Assembly (NCBI GenBank): GCA_013398275.1
Contig: VZSE01002626.1
Location: forward strand, 1 to 64,000
Source of the DNA: Promerops cafer
Taxonomy: Eukaryota > Chordata > Aves > Passeriformes > Nectariniidae
Reading direction: 5' to 3'
DNA length: 64,000 bases
Positions 25,346 to 38,692 of this stretch are shown here, one piece after another. Made by a program: the position numbers and the translations under genes. Position 1 is the stretch's first letter; each line of letters opens with the position of its first letter. The notes below the pieces were generated by a model, which saw only the letters and a list, made by a program, of their open reading frames with translations, did no database searches and was not told the origin of the DNA.

Positions 25346-28300
25346 AAATATATATTAATGATATCTATAATTTAAGTTACTAAACATAAATTAATCTAAA
25401 TATCATCTATCAATTTTTAAATATTCTTTTTATATCAAGTCATCTCTAAAATATTTACCTTCAGTAAGAGAAAAAAATGTTGAAAATATTCCACTATCTA
25501 GTAAAATTTGTATTGAATATTCATTTCAAAGCCAGCATTTTGATCCATAGGGTAAATTAAAATATACATGTATTTCATGATAAAAAATGAAATTAATTAC
25601 CCTGTACACAAAGGTTTGAGATTGGATTCTTTCTAGAAATGCAGTAAGACCTTAGACAGTGAAACCCAGAAGCAAGATCTGAACCTGTTGCTTTGCCTCT
25701 TAGCGTTTTGGTTTGCAACCAGCAACTGCCTTTTAATGCATGATGCCAGAGGCTCATTCCTCTGGCCTTCCCATGTTCCTGTTCTTTAGAAAACAATCAG
25801 GCAGAGATAGAAGGACGACAGAAAAAGTTCAGCATAAACAATCAGCATTCATTCCAGGGCAAAACACAAATTTGAGAAACAAAACACAACCGAGAATTGA
25901 AATAAACAAATGGCAAGTACTTTAATCAGAGCATATTACTTTACAGCAAACCAATCCTTTTCTGCTTCTCAGAAAACATTTGCACACCTTTCTTCTTAAT
26001 AATCATTACCATACTTTTTGGTGAAAGCAATAATATTTTGAGCAAAACATTCAACATTTAAATGAATAAACAAAATTACCAAGTGTATAGTCTTCAGTGT
26101 TCTGTCTTCTCTAGACAAGCACTGAGACCTTTTCATAAGCATAATCTTTGACCAAGGGATGAAACATAGCTGTTCAAATGTTACTGGAAATGGCCAAGGC
26201 AAATTAGGAAGCACTGCTCCAGCCCAAGCAGTTGCAACCTGACAATATGTAGGACTTTGCTACATAACCAGGTAAAGCATGAAGGTATACCAGGTGTAAG
26301 TCACATGGGTCAGAAGGCACCATAAACACATTAACATGAAATATAAATTAAAAAAGTAAACAAACTCTGGGTAGAAAACTCATGAAGTAATGAGGTGCCA
26401 AACAAAACAAAAACTGTCAAAGAGTAGTGTACCACACAAAATAATTTGCTTTTTGTAAATCTGAATTGATTCTGTTCTTAATCAATAAATCACTGAGGTA
26501 GAGGGATGTTTAGAAAAATCAAAGTGGCAAGTTCTGGGACAGAAAATAGCTCAATGACTAAAAAAGTCAGAAATGAGAAATAAAAAGACTTGAGGTAGAA
26601 AAAGCAGCAAACTTGCTGCAGTCTTTAATACCTACAGATCTTTTATTGTAGAAAGAGATTTTGAACTTACTACTTACGTCTGAACTGTAGAAAAAGACAG
26701 AAAAGTCAGTACATTTTTAAACTCCATGCATATATGATTCAGATAATTAATATAATAGAAATAAAGCAAACGGTATTTTTAGAAGACATGAAGATTCTGT
26801 TAGTCCAAACCCAGACTCTGTAGGCTATTTAACTCTTATGTAAGTAGTTCTTTCACTGGATGATCTCAAAGTACAAAATATGAAAGATTGAAGGTAAAAT
26901 GGCCAGCTCTTTCAAGGCACTTCCAGATCATTCAGGAAATAAACTGAAGCACTTGTTGATGTTATGAAACTGATACATCTGAAGACTGTGCTGCCATTCA
27001 GTGGAACCTTGACAGGCTGGAGAGCTGGGCATTCTGTTGCATTGGTACGGTACCAAGGTCCTTTCCTGATGGGCAGAACACATAATTGTATTTAATACCT
27101 CACTGTTGTCATTATATAACTTCAAACTGGCTTATGTGTAACTGGCTTAGGAGCTCTGCAAAGCACATTGAAGCTTGTTGTTCCATCTGCAGAATAACAT
27201 ATTTTTTCAACTGTTTGTACTTGCACATACCCCTCACAATGCTATGAGTCAGATTTTCATCAAGAGTAAAATTTACTTTCCTCCACTTTGAGTGCAGACT
27301 CACAGTGGTATATCTAGTTGTTAAGATTGGCACTGTGAGCATGAGACCATGACTGGCCTCCCAATGGTAATTTCAAAATCAAGAACTCCCATGACGTGCA
27401 TCCTTTCTTCCCTGACATCCCCAAAAATTATCCTTATTTGGAAAGAGCTCTCTCCCCCAATAACATCACTATATTCTATGTCAACATCTATCAACACCTA
27501 TAATAATCTTAGACTGATAACATTAAAAACATACAATTTAGCATCTTCTTGATTCACAATTTGTTCATGTCTCAGAAACTAATCATAAATTTTGTTTTAT
27601 TGTTTGAAAATAGTATGAATTTAAGAGATATGAATAGTCTTCTTGGTTCAAGAGGATAGACTTTTTTTTTTGTAATAAAAAAGAAATAGTGAGATATGTG
27701 GTTCAGAGACACCTAATATCCACTTAAAAGAGTCAGACAGCAATAAAAATAATTTCATCCTTTATTACATATTTCCACCTACTGTTACTAAAAATGCATA
27801 ATTTCATTATGAAGTCTGGAATTATAAATAAAGGCAGAAGTGAAAACACTAGCTATTGATAAAATAAAGTCAGCTTATTGACAAAAGGAGACCAATGGGA
27901 TTACATGAAATTTAGTAAGCTTTAATAGACTTCTTAATAGGTTTCACAAGGCTGCAATATTCACTGAAACTCAAGAAAAATGAATTAATTTATTTTATAC
28001 AGATAAAATAAATGTCATTCTGCAGGAAGATATAGGAGAGTCAAGAAAAATTATTAGGATTTCATTTTTACCAACACTCATTAAGAGAAAATACAGAAAG
28101 AAAAATCAATACAAAAGAACGTGACAAAAAATATAATCACATCTTGTGCAACTGTTTAGGAGTATGCAAAGCCATTATTTCAGACAACTAAGCCTACAAA
28201 ATAGAAAAAATCTTCACCAAACCCCAATACAAAACCAACAGATAAAACCTGTTGCTCTACAAATATCTTGTCTGGTAAAATGACAACAAAAGAAAAACAA

Positions 28301-31300
28301 AAGAAAGTTCAACTGCTAAAGCTTGAAAACATAGTTGAATCAAATGTGTCACTTCAGACAGGGTCAGGAAATCCTAATGCTTTTTTTCCCCCTCTGTTCC
28401 TAATTTTACTCTCACAGCAGTGACTCAGTATCTTATCTAACCACCTTTTAAGCATCTAAGATCAAAAAAAGTCAAACAAACTAACCTCCCCCCCAAAAAA
28501 ACCAAAAAACTACCCCAACAGACTATTACCAAAATCAATCAAACAAATAAACAAATCTATAACTGAAGAATAGAAGTCATTTTTCTCTGGAATTAGTAAT
28601 ACTTAAGTCCATTCAAATTGAATTTAACCATACTCTTCAAGGTTTTTTCCAGTGTTTATTACAGTATTGAAATAGTCTTATAAATGTACTACCCACATGC
28701 ACAGCTGTTCTTTCGACTGCATATCATATTTAAACAAAGTATATGTTTAAACAGAGAAAGCATTTTTTAATTAGTAGAGAGACTGAGAAATGAATTAGTA
28801 GAATGGCCATGATGAGTGGCACTTTTTAGAGAACTCTATTCTAAAACTGCCTTCAGTGGACCAAAAAGTCTCTAATTTATCTCATCATATTGAGAACACA
28901 ATGGAAAGAAACAAAAATTAATAAGCTCAGAAATCTCATTTATTTTAGGAAACTTTTAGCTATACTTGTTACGCATAAAAATAATGCAGCATTACTTGTT
29001 TTATTACTCAAGTGATAGGATATTAATTATCTGAGATTCAGTCTCTAATAAGACATTAATGATGTTTTACATGGGTGGGAAAATATGTACAATAGGCACA
29101 GCAAAAAGCTCTGTCTATGAACATTATTGGAAATTAGCTTAGTGCAGAAGTGCTCTGCAAAATCATCATTGGTCCTGAAAATTAGTGATCAGTGGAGGAT
29201 GTGAAATATTGACAAAACCAAACTTTCTAGCTTTTTTTCCAATAATGTTGAGGAAATTGATATATCTCGAGTATATGCACACGCAAGTTTTCTAAACAGA
29301 GAAATGCAGATCATTTGCAGCTGAGTTAAACAGGAATTATTTGAATTTGCATAATCTCAGTGAATGTTGTTTTTATAATCGAATGCCTGAGTCAATGAAA
29401 ACATAGATGGTTTCATTTCAGTGTAAGTATGTCAATAATTTAAGACCTAGAAAGACAATGCAGATAACAAAAAAATGTGAGGGCATCTCTCTGGTGTAGG
29501 CTTATTCCCATTAATAATTCTCTACGACATTGACCATTAGGAGATCAAGTTGTTGTCTCAGTTTTGCATATTTTCACCAGGTTCAAAATTGAGACATTTT
29601 ATTTTAGTCATCACTTCAAAATCTTCTAGCAAGGACAGAAGACAAAAACAACATGTATCCATCTACAATAAATTTTGGAAGCACAAAGTATTAATCAAAG
29701 TGTGGAAAAAAAGAGCAATAATGATGTTGGGGTGATACTGAAGCAGTTGGCTGGTACTGGTCTGGGTTATACCCCAAAGAAGACTCAAGGTAGGTCTTGT
29801 CCTAGATGTGGGAACTTAGATGTCCTGTTGTGTCTCCTAATTCAGAAAGTTCATGCTAGTTGTGTTTCAGGTGGTACCATAACCAGTGCAAACAGACAAA
29901 CTAAGGATGAGTGTGCAGTCATCTACTTGCCAAGAACAACTTTGCCATAGCACAGAACCTGCACAATCACTAGGACTAAGCACCATGACTTTACCTAGCA
30001 AAGAATAGTTTGATCTTAATTTTTCTTAATTTTTTATAGCTTCCCTATTAATGCTCTCAGAGAAATGAAAATGTACCCTCACAAACAATAAATGCTAACA
30101 TTAAGTTGCTTAAGTCAGGAGTAACAACTGAGGACCTCATGGTGAATATCCATGGTTTTTACTACAATGTATGGTACAGAGGCCATATGGTCCCTTTGGA
30201 CATATTTGCAGCCAAAAACAGGTTGGTGCCCCAAAAAAAAAACCTAACATGAAAGGTCATATTGAATAAAAACACATTTGTGTCATAGAGTGTCAAAATC
30301 ATAGCCCAGACCCAGAAAATGTCAAGTCAAATCAAGTCACAATGTGTCTCCAGTGCAAGGTCCTGCGTCTGCTTGTGCTTCATAGGGGACATTTCAGAAG
30401 ATTTTCAGGTAGTTGTGTATGGAGACTTGGTTAATACAAGCTCTACAAGGCACACATAACTATCTTGTCATCCCCACCTGCTTTTTATGTCCTATACTCA
30501 ACATCAGCCTTCCAATCTTACAGTAAAATCAACGACTACTAATTGTATAACAAAGTTTTTATATCGTGACCAGGAACCTCTGTAAATCTTTCCCTACTCC
30601 TGAACTGCTTTCAACCATGATCTTCTGTGCTGGAAGACACCTATTTCATTTGAATCCCCTTAACTGAGCAGAAAATCCTGTTAAGTCTGCTGTAACTGAA
30701 CTTTTTGCACTGCATCCATCTCATCCGAATTTAATTATTTATAAATGGAGCGCCTACTGTAAGTTGGGCAAATAGTGGAAAAATACTGAAATTCCTCAGT
30801 TCAATTTTTCACAGCCTAATGCTCTTTATGGGAAGTTAGCCTTATGAAGCTGCTTGTCCTTTCCACAATTATTGTCTAAAACACTAGCTTTGATAAAATG
30901 TTCAACTTTTTTGATGGTCAAAGTTAGTGAAAATTAATTCTTATTCCCATTACTTATAACAACTCTTCATATTTATATTTTTGCAGGATGAAGAAGAGAA
31001 ATTTTCAAGATAACATAGACATTTGGAGCAACAACAGACATGTGGAAGGAATTCTAAGAAAACAAGTGCAATTAAGTATAGCATTTCAATTTTCCTAGCC
31101 AATCCCCCAAAATAAGGATTTTTGTTTGGCAGAAATAAATCTGCTAAGTAATCATGTAAGGAGAAATCTCTTAATTTAATTTATTTACCTCTTTAGGCTT
31201 AGTGTTTGTCACTAGAACGTGGTGGCTTATTAAGAACTTTCATTTTTTACTGAACTTTTTTCCGGTGTGAAGTACCGGACACAAATAATTTACAGTAGTC

Positions 31301-33116
31301 TTTTTTAATAAGTGGTTATAGGAAACTGGCCCTGAGACAGGCACTGCTGGACAGTCAAGGTCACACTGAACTGATTTCCTCAGAGCAGTATTTTTCCCTA
31401 TAGTTTTAAGATGAGTTACCAACGTGTAACCACACAAGTAACAGCATAAAACTGCAGTAGTGACTACAGTTCAGGTGACAACACCTACTGGTTTCAGGGA
31501 TACCTCTCTATTTCTCTTCTAGCAATTATTTGTCCATTCTACTTACACCTGTTTTTTAGACCTGAAAATGAAGAGACATTTCTTAGTAGGTAATGGCTGC
31601 TGTGACTGGAAGTCGTAAATTTCTGGCATGACACATAGAAAATAGTTGGAAAAGTGGAGACAATCCTAGCAACATATTTAAAGTTTACAGTGCAGCTCTT
31701 CTTAGTGTTCTGTTTCCCTTTAAAAGACGTAGCCTGCCTTTGCACAGGATATATATAAGGCTTTGTCACTAATACTGGGCTCATCATTTCAATGCTAAGC
31801 AGAGACAGAATACTTCAGAGGAGTTGTTGGATGAACAGACCTAAATCATGCTCATCACTGCTAAGAAGACTCTGTTGGATCAGGTCATGGTCTCAGCATA
31901 TCTGATGTGACATGAAAACATTTTGTTCCCTGGTGCAATCAGCAGACACAGCATCCATCCTCATGCTGCAATAACCTAGCAACAGCAGGATGTGCCTGCA
32001 TGACCAAAACCTGCAATTAACTCCCTCTTCACAAGGTTTACTGCTCAGAAGCTCCACTACCTGTGGCTTGTTTCAAATATCACAACACGTTTTCCAAGTA
32101 ATTTGAGCAACTGATTTGCTGTGCAGACCCACACACTTTTTTTTATTTTCCTTTTAAAATAAAGCATTTCAATAAGATTAATCAGCTCTCACTGTATGAG
32201 TAGTTACCCTAAAAAAATTAGATTTTTTCTAATGAATAGGCTGAGTAATTTTTTATTTTTGTTAAGAGTCTTCATTATCTCAGGTCATTAGCTGTTTTTA
32301 GGTCCTACTTGAAGTGCACAATCATACCTATCCTCAAAGGTAAAATTGCTGGCTATTCTGTGCTGTTTGTAAGTTGGTGCATTTTTCATGACATGACAGG
32401 GAAAAGGCCAAATCAGCCACTGAGCGGCGAAACTTGAACTGGACAAATTTATCTCACAGAATGTGTAAAAATAGTCTTTTTATGTCATGAGCCATCCACA
32501 GCTCCCCATAGGATGCTCCCCCCTATTCTACCTGCCAGATGTAGTCCCACATGTCCGTGAAACAAGGCAGTCTTTGTGTCCACAGTCCTGTGCTATTCCT
32601 GGCCAGATTACTCATGTGCCCTAACAGTTGTCTAGCTGTTGAATTCCACATGATTCATACCAGATCAGGAAAGGATGTTTAGCATGATAAATTAAATATT
32701 TCTCAATTTTGAGCCCAAGAGGAAAGCTGAAGATTCAGGATAGTTTAAACTCTCTGATTTTTGAGGAGGGGGGCAAGGCTATACTAAGAAACCTATTGAG
32801 AACCACCAACAGTGAAGACAGAAATAAAAAACATGAAGTCTTTACTTATTCTAATGCAACAAGATAAATGGGTAGACATTTTTCTGTACCCAAGATGATA
32901 ATTACATTTTCCAACAGTTTTTGAAACAATAGTACTTGTGTGCAAGGTAAAAAAACACAATAACTAATTGTGAAAAATTAGTCATAAGCAAGAGTGAGAT
33001 AAATTTGTTTACATTCAATTTAGTATTTATAAATAGCAAATACTGCCAAAGCATATTACAGACGGATGACAAACAAGTGATTCCCAGAGCAGATGAAGTG
33101 AAAACCATTTGTCCTA
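25346..33116. other. Unique AT-rich noncoding DNA
   Basis: Nearly 8 kb with no recognised gene. Apart from the small CR1-like piece at about 26985-27060 there is only an A/C-rich stretch at about 28487-28560. The ORFs are all under 92 codons and unrecognised. Confidence 0.5.
26985..27060 (+). mobile_element. Short CR1-like fragment
   Basis: The phrase 'gctgccattcagtggaacct' at 26990-27009, followed by 'tgacaggctggagagctggg', matches a block just upstream of the CR1 3' region. The match is only about 40 clear bases, so the boundaries are rough and the fragment could be an isolated relic. Confidence 0.5.
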
Positions 33117-33560
33117 TGTGTCTGGAGCCCAAAAGAAATATACAGTAAAGGTAATTCCATCAGGGGGAGATCGCTGGCACCAACTCACAGCCCACCAACC
33201 CAAGAAACCCACTGACTCCAAGAGAAAGACTGAGCCTGCAGACTAATTAGCATTAGAGAACTGTGCAGCCAATGAACATTAATTCCTCTGTTTGCTAAAA
33301 TGTATAAATAGTGAAAAGTATTGAACAACATCGTGGTGTCCACTACTGAGAAGCCCAGGGTGAAGAAGGACCAAAGGGATGCTACTGAATCCATGGATGT
33401 TAACTATCTTGTACATGATTTCTCTCTCTCTTTTCTATTTCTTTCTATCTCTCTACTTCCAATTAATTGTTTCATAAAATCCCTATTTTTGAAATTGGCA
33501 TGCAGTCTCATTTGCACTTTAATTCAGGTGGGAACATCTCTCACTTATCTGATCTTAACA
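33117..33560 (+). mobile_element. Probable ERVL-type solo LTR
   Basis: Key stretches resemble an avian LTR: 'cctgcagactaattagcatt' near 33236-33255, 'gtgcagccaatgaacattaa' near 33263-33282 (with a CCAAT box), then a TATA box TATAAATA at 33303-33310. Downstream lie 'agcccagggtgaagaaggac', a pyrimidine-rich TCTC tract (33419-33458) and an ATAAAA polyadenylation-like site near 33474-33479. The TG start at 33117 and the CA end at 33560 are guesses based on dinucleotides. No retroviral coding sequence is adjacent. Confidence 0.6.
33303..33310 (+). promoter_or_regulatory. TATA box of the LTR
   Basis: TATAAATA lies about 30 bp downstream of a CCAAT sequence, inside the LTR at 33117-33560. This is the expected U3 promoter position. 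Present activity cannot be judged from sequence. Confidence 0.5.
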
Positions 33561-36402
33561 TGAGCTCATAGTCACCTGGTGCTGTTAATATTTAGCTGAC
33601 TTATTTTTCTCAAATAAATTCAAATCGCAGATTTTCTTAAATATATTGAAATGATTGCTCCTAAACCAAGTCTAAGAGTTTTCAAAAGGTTTTTTCAGAG
33701 TCTTTGGAAAAAGGGTCTTTTACAGGACCCACTCCTCCCCCCCCAAAAAAAAAAGAGAAAAGTAAGCTGGGCATCATTTTTTTTTTTTTTTTTTTTAAAC
33801 AACACTATATGATCCTCACATTGAAAATACCACTGGACTGGTGGCTGCATTACTGGCCTGGCAGAAGGAGACTGGTTTTAGGATTCTGGCTTGACATAAG
33901 CAGGGTGGAATTTCTATGAGCATCTTTTTCACATCTTTTAAAAGTGCTCTGCTTTTCAGGCTAGTATCTGCTCTTGATATGCTTATCAAGTCCATTTTTA
34001 TAAATCAACTTTCTACCTGTTTTTTAGGAAATGGCTTCAGGCATACCTTGATCAGTGATATTCACATTGCATTCTTTGCCAGATGAAAATCAGTCCTAGA
34101 GTATTAAAAAAAAACTTTTGTGGGAGGAAAAAAGCTCCAATATTCAAACTATAAGATAAATTATTGTCCTAACTTTATGAAAATTAAATTATATTCTAAT
34201 TGTGGTCCCTTTCCCTATTCTATGTGGTCCATAGCATTCCAAGCAATTACTCGGTATTGGCATTGCCCAACCACAACTGCCAAGCTTCAAATCTAGTGAA
34301 CTGGTCTTATATCAGCAGTGTTTAACCTCTCTGCTGAGTTTTTCTCAAAATGTAGCTCCTTTGAGTCTCAAGGGAGCATAAATGTTATTTTTTTCTTTAG
34401 TCATTCTTACTTTTCTCTCTCCACACGCATTGCACCATTATTATTTTTTTCCTCCCTGTAAGAAAATTTGATCAAAAAGCCACCCAAGGCACACCAAATG
34501 AGAGCCTAATCAAGTGGCCTGTTTATAGGCTAGAGAGTGAGAAGAGAAATAGTACAATCAAATCATACTACCTTGAAAGACAGAAGGACCACCTCCACCC
34601 ACAATGAAGAAATGTGATGTTACAGGCATGATAAATAAATTTCCTCTCTTGATTCAGAGATCTGTGATTCTGAAAGAAACACAGATTTTCAAAAGTTGTC
34701 TTAAGATATTTTAAGTTTCGCCCCCCACCCCCAATTTTTTTTTTCTTCTCTCTTTAGAGTGAAAGGAAATGTAAATCTTATTTAAACATACAGCACTCCT
34801 CTTTGGTTTTCCTCCTCTAAATTGGAAATTAGTATAAATTTGGAAGAAAATAGCAATTTAGCATTACAACATGGTTTTTTGACCCCATTCTGGCTCCTAA
34901 TTACTTAATAAAATGATAATTTGAAGAGCAAAATGGTTTAGATCCTATTGTTCATTTTCAACTTCATTGACACACTTTTGAACTTACAAACTTTCTGTGT
35001 AGAGTCAACTGCAAAGGAACACTTTTAGATATTTATACAGCCTAATCAACCCAATCTGGATCAAGTTATTCACATTGGTCAGTAACATTAGTACAAGATG
35101 TATGCTTCTCCAAGATTATAGTCCATATATCTGAACATGAGGGATATAGAAATGTTATAATTTATGTGTAACATCATAGAAATTTAACACCTGCCTAAAG
35201 CGATTTTTACATTTCTACTAGACTGAAGATTCTCTGTTCAAGTCCCAGTTGCAAAATTATAAATAGCAAAATAAGTGTTCCCTATCAGCTAGGGATTCAT
35301 ATTAAAATCCCATTTTTGAAATTGAATATTCATTTTATTTTATTTATTTTATTGAATTAGCTCATTTGAGACAAATATCTGGGGAAAGAAAACTTAAATG
35401 TTTTATCTACTACCTGAATTTCTATGAAACTCTAAGCTGTAAAACACAAGTTGTCATTGCTGTGCTGGGGCTGGCTGGCAAAGGCAAAGCAGCTGTTCCA
35501 CTGTCACAGAGTGACCCTGCACCTATAGCACCCAATTTTTTAATATATTATTTTAAAGAAAAAAAATTGCATCTTTACACTAGGAAGGCTTTTTCACCCA
35601 AGGGGTAAGAAATGAAAATAAATGCTAACACATTTTTATATATATTGCTGCCTTGAATCCACTTGTCACCTTCAGTACATTTTCTTCCTGAAGATCAATT
35701 TCTTCATGTCAAGAAGTGAACCAACAGCATTAATTTTACTTTATACATTTCCTGATATCCACTGAAATCACCTGGAGTGAACTAAAGTCCTCAGAAATAA
35801 CAATGACCATTATGTTCACTTGTTAGCTTCAGAGAAAACAGTAGTTGAAAGCAGCCCATGCACAGTTCCTTATTTACTATCAGTTAATTATAAATCTCGC
35901 TTATAAATATCTTCTTCCCTAAGAAAGGAAGACTCATTAAGCACTCTGCATCATCTCAACCACTTGCAGATATTAGCATGTAAAAAATAAATTGGAAAAG
36001 ATAAAAACTGCCAAGTAAATGATAGAATTTTTTTAAGCCCTAGAAATAGGGAAACTGAGTTACTGGAAAGGAAATTATTTTTTCCTATAAAAAGTTATTC
36101 TGATTACAGAATTTTGTTATCTCAGATGATGAAGAAAAAATCCAAAAGAAGAAGAGCAGTCTCTGATATTATATTATTTCATGTAGTCTGTTCTTCACTG
36201 TACTATTTATATTATGGGCACTGGTTTTGTGTTAATTTAGAGAATATTGGGGGTTGAGATTTTTTCCCCTTGGCCTTTCTTGTGATTCTCATGGTCTTTT
36301 AGCTGGTCTAATGCTCAATTTCTTTAATGATCATACATAAGAATGAACAAGGATGAAGACAGCTTATTAATACAGTAATTTTTGCAAAGAATGTCATAGA
36401 AA
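33561..36402. other. Unique noncoding DNA with homopolymer runs
   Basis: No gene recognised. Adjacent homopolymers lie near the left edge: 8 C (33737-33744), 10 A (33745-33754) and 20 T (33777-33796). The ORF reading through them is an artefact. A TTTTA-type simple repeat lies at about 35333-35352. Confidence 0.5.
33737..33796. repeat. Clustered homopolymers C8-A10 and T20
   Basis: Directly adjoining C and A runs are followed 22 bases later by 20 consecutive T. The region is prone to sequencing and alignment error. Confidence 0.9.
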
Positions 36403-36737
36403 CAGAATCACAGAATTAACTAGATTGGAAAAGACCTTTGAGATCATCAAGTCCAAACTATGACATAACACCACCTTATCAACTAAAGCATGACACTGAG
36501 TGCCACATCCAATCTTTTTTAAACACCTCCAGGGTTGCTGACTCCACCACCTCCCCTAGCAGCCCATTCCAATGCCCAATCACTCTTTCTGTGAAGAATT
36601 TTTTTCCAGTGTCCAGCCTGAACTTCCCCTGGCTCAGGTTAAGAATGTGTCCTCTTTTCCTGTCACTGGTTGCCTGAGAGAAGAGACTGAACCCCACCAG
36701 ACTACAACCTCCTTTCAGGAGGACCTTGGCCCTTCTT
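36403..36737 (-). mobile_element. CR1 LINE 3' portion, 5'-truncated
   Basis: The plus strand starts with the reverse complement of the CR1 3' tail ('acagaatcacagaattaact') and 'aaagacctttgagatcatca'. It then runs through 'ttgctgactccaccacctcc' near 36535-36554, 'agcccattccaatgcccaat' and 'gtccagcctgaacttcccct', ending in 'ctacaacctcctttcaggag'. It is about 335 bp. The ORFs on both strands here (79 and 72 codons) are translations of the repeat. Confidence 0.92.
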
Positions 36738-37938
36738 AAGTTTGTTTTAAAGTATCTTCCATATCTTACTGTTATTATTAATAAAAATATGAGTTCTGTC
36801 TTTACATGAGACAGCCTAAAATTGACAGAAGATGTTTTTGTTAAAGTCTGTAGGATGCAGCTAGCCTAGAATGATGGAGAGTATTATTAACTCACATTTG
36901 GTATCTTACATAATTATTAAAAATTTATCAACTCTCATCTAATTAATACAGTTTTTTTCATTTGAGACTTTGAAATGTTGCTTCCTAACTCTCAAATGGA
37001 GTTGGATTTTTTACAGCAATACTCTTAAAATTCTATTAACATATTTCTTTAGAAACCTTTGACATCTCAGTTACAGAATAAAAGCAACACATTTTAACTG
37101 AAAAATGTTATTCCTCTAACAAATATCCTCCTAATCTAGAGGAAAATCAAGTTATATAAACACAGTGAGAATAAATATTTGTATATCTCCCCAAACTTGA
37201 CTTCACAAAAATAGAAAGAATTTTATATTGTTTTACTTTTTAGTATAAAATTTATCTTCCAATTTTTATAACAAATAATTTTAAGTAATAGAAAATAAGT
37301 ATTTGTTTTTCTTAAAATCTGATAATTTATTTTGAAGATTTCATTTTTTATGAGTTCAAAGAACTAGGTAAAACAATTCAAAATGTTTTGTCACCTTAAT
37401 GAAATAATAGATAGAGCAGATGGCACAAATTAACTTTCATTTTCCAAGCAAGGTGAAGAAATACAGATAATTTATTTTGAAACCTGGATCTGTAAAAAAA
37501 ATTTTCCTTAAGAGACAGCCTACATATAATGTATGGCAAATGCAGTGAAGAACCAACATCCTTCCAGAATGTGCTTTTGTATACACAACATTTGCAGTTT
37601 CTCAGTTGCAGCTCTTCTGTGATACCAGATAAGCAAAGTCAAATTCTGGATGGTCCCTCAAGTAATTTTATCTACAACTGAACTACAGGGTATTTAACCA
37701 AATAGGTTCAGTTGTCATTGTTGACTTGACTTGTCAAATAGAGGGAGGTTTATTTGGTGAAGTAAGCTGACTTTGCCAAAAGCAAGATCAGAGACTGGAC
37801 ATCAGAGAAGGGTTCATTTTTTCTTTTTAAATAGCATTGATGCTTATGAAAATAGATTCTAAATGGCATTGCTATGTTTTATAAACTGTTTAACCAAAAA
37901 CAGAGTACTATCCTATCTTCTGACAGAGTTTGGTCCAA
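36738..37938. other. Unique AT-rich noncoding DNA
   Basis: About 1.2 kb between two CR1 copies, very AT-rich at 36900-37330. I see no gene or repeat in it. Confidence 0.55.
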
Positions 37939-38692
37939 ATCACAGAATGGATAAGGTTGGAAGGGACCACAGTGGATCATCTGATACTACTTCCCTGCTC
38001 AAAAGCAGGGTCATTCTAGAGCACATGGCACAGGATTGCATTCAGATGTTCTTGAGTATCACCACTGGGGGAGACTCCACAATCTCTCTAGACAATTTGT
38101 TCAAATGTGCTTGATCCTCTGCACAGTAAGGAAGTTCTTCCTCAAGTTCATGTGGAACTTCCCGTGCATCAGTTTCTGCCCATTGCCTCTTGTCCCTTTG
38201 ATCAGCACCACTAAGCAGAGCCTGGCTCCACCCTCCCTTCAGATACGGACAGACATGGATGAGGTCCTTTCGCAGTTGTCCCTTCTCAAGTCTGAACAGG
38301 GTCAGCTCCCTCAACCTGTCCTTATAAGAGAGATACTCCAGTTCCTTAATTATTTTCATTGACCTCCACTGGACCCTCACCAGGAGCTCCATGTCTCTCC
38401 TACTGGGGAGCACCAAAATGGACACAGCACTCCAGAAATGTGCTCACCAGGACTGAGTAGAGGGGCAGGATCCCCTCCCTTGCCCTGCTGGAACGCTCTT
38501 CCTAATGCACCCCAGGTCACCATTGGCCTTCTTGGCCACAAGAGCACTGCTGGATCATGGGCAGGCTGGTGTCCACCAGGATCCCCAGCTCCTTCTCCAC
38601 AGAGCTGCTTTCCAGCAGATCAGCCTCCAGCCTGTAGGGGATTACGACTCCCCAGGTGCAGCACCCTGCATTTGCCTTTGTTGAGCTTGTGT
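37939..38692 (-). mobile_element. CR1 LINE, longest copy in window (~750 bp)
   Basis: This is the best-preserved CR1 here, antisense on the plus strand. It begins with 'atcacagaatggataaggtt', passes 'actgggggagactccacaat' near 38063-38082, 'gtaaggaagttcttcctcaa', 'tttctgcccattgcctcttg' and 'atactccagttccttaatta' near 38333-38352, then 'ctccactggaccctcaccag', 'accaggatccccagctcctt' near 38576-38595, and ends near 'gcatttgcctttgttgagct'. It is cut at the 5' side. The 127-codon minus-strand ORF (38042-38425) and the plus-strand ORFs are non-genic readings of the 3' region. Confidence 0.92.

Noticed and set aside
29716..29950. Candidate exon with GT- and AG-like boundaries
   Set aside because: The frame has no known domain, and the splice-like dinucleotides are no better than chance in this composition.
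30338..30380. Phrase resembling a CR1 internal block ('agtgcaaggtcctgcgtctg')
   Set aside because: Only about 20 bases fit, with no further CR1 text on either side.
38042..38425. 127-codon minus-strand ORF
   Set aside because: It reads the 3' region of a CR1 copy, which is littered with similar frames in every genome copy. It is not an independent gene.
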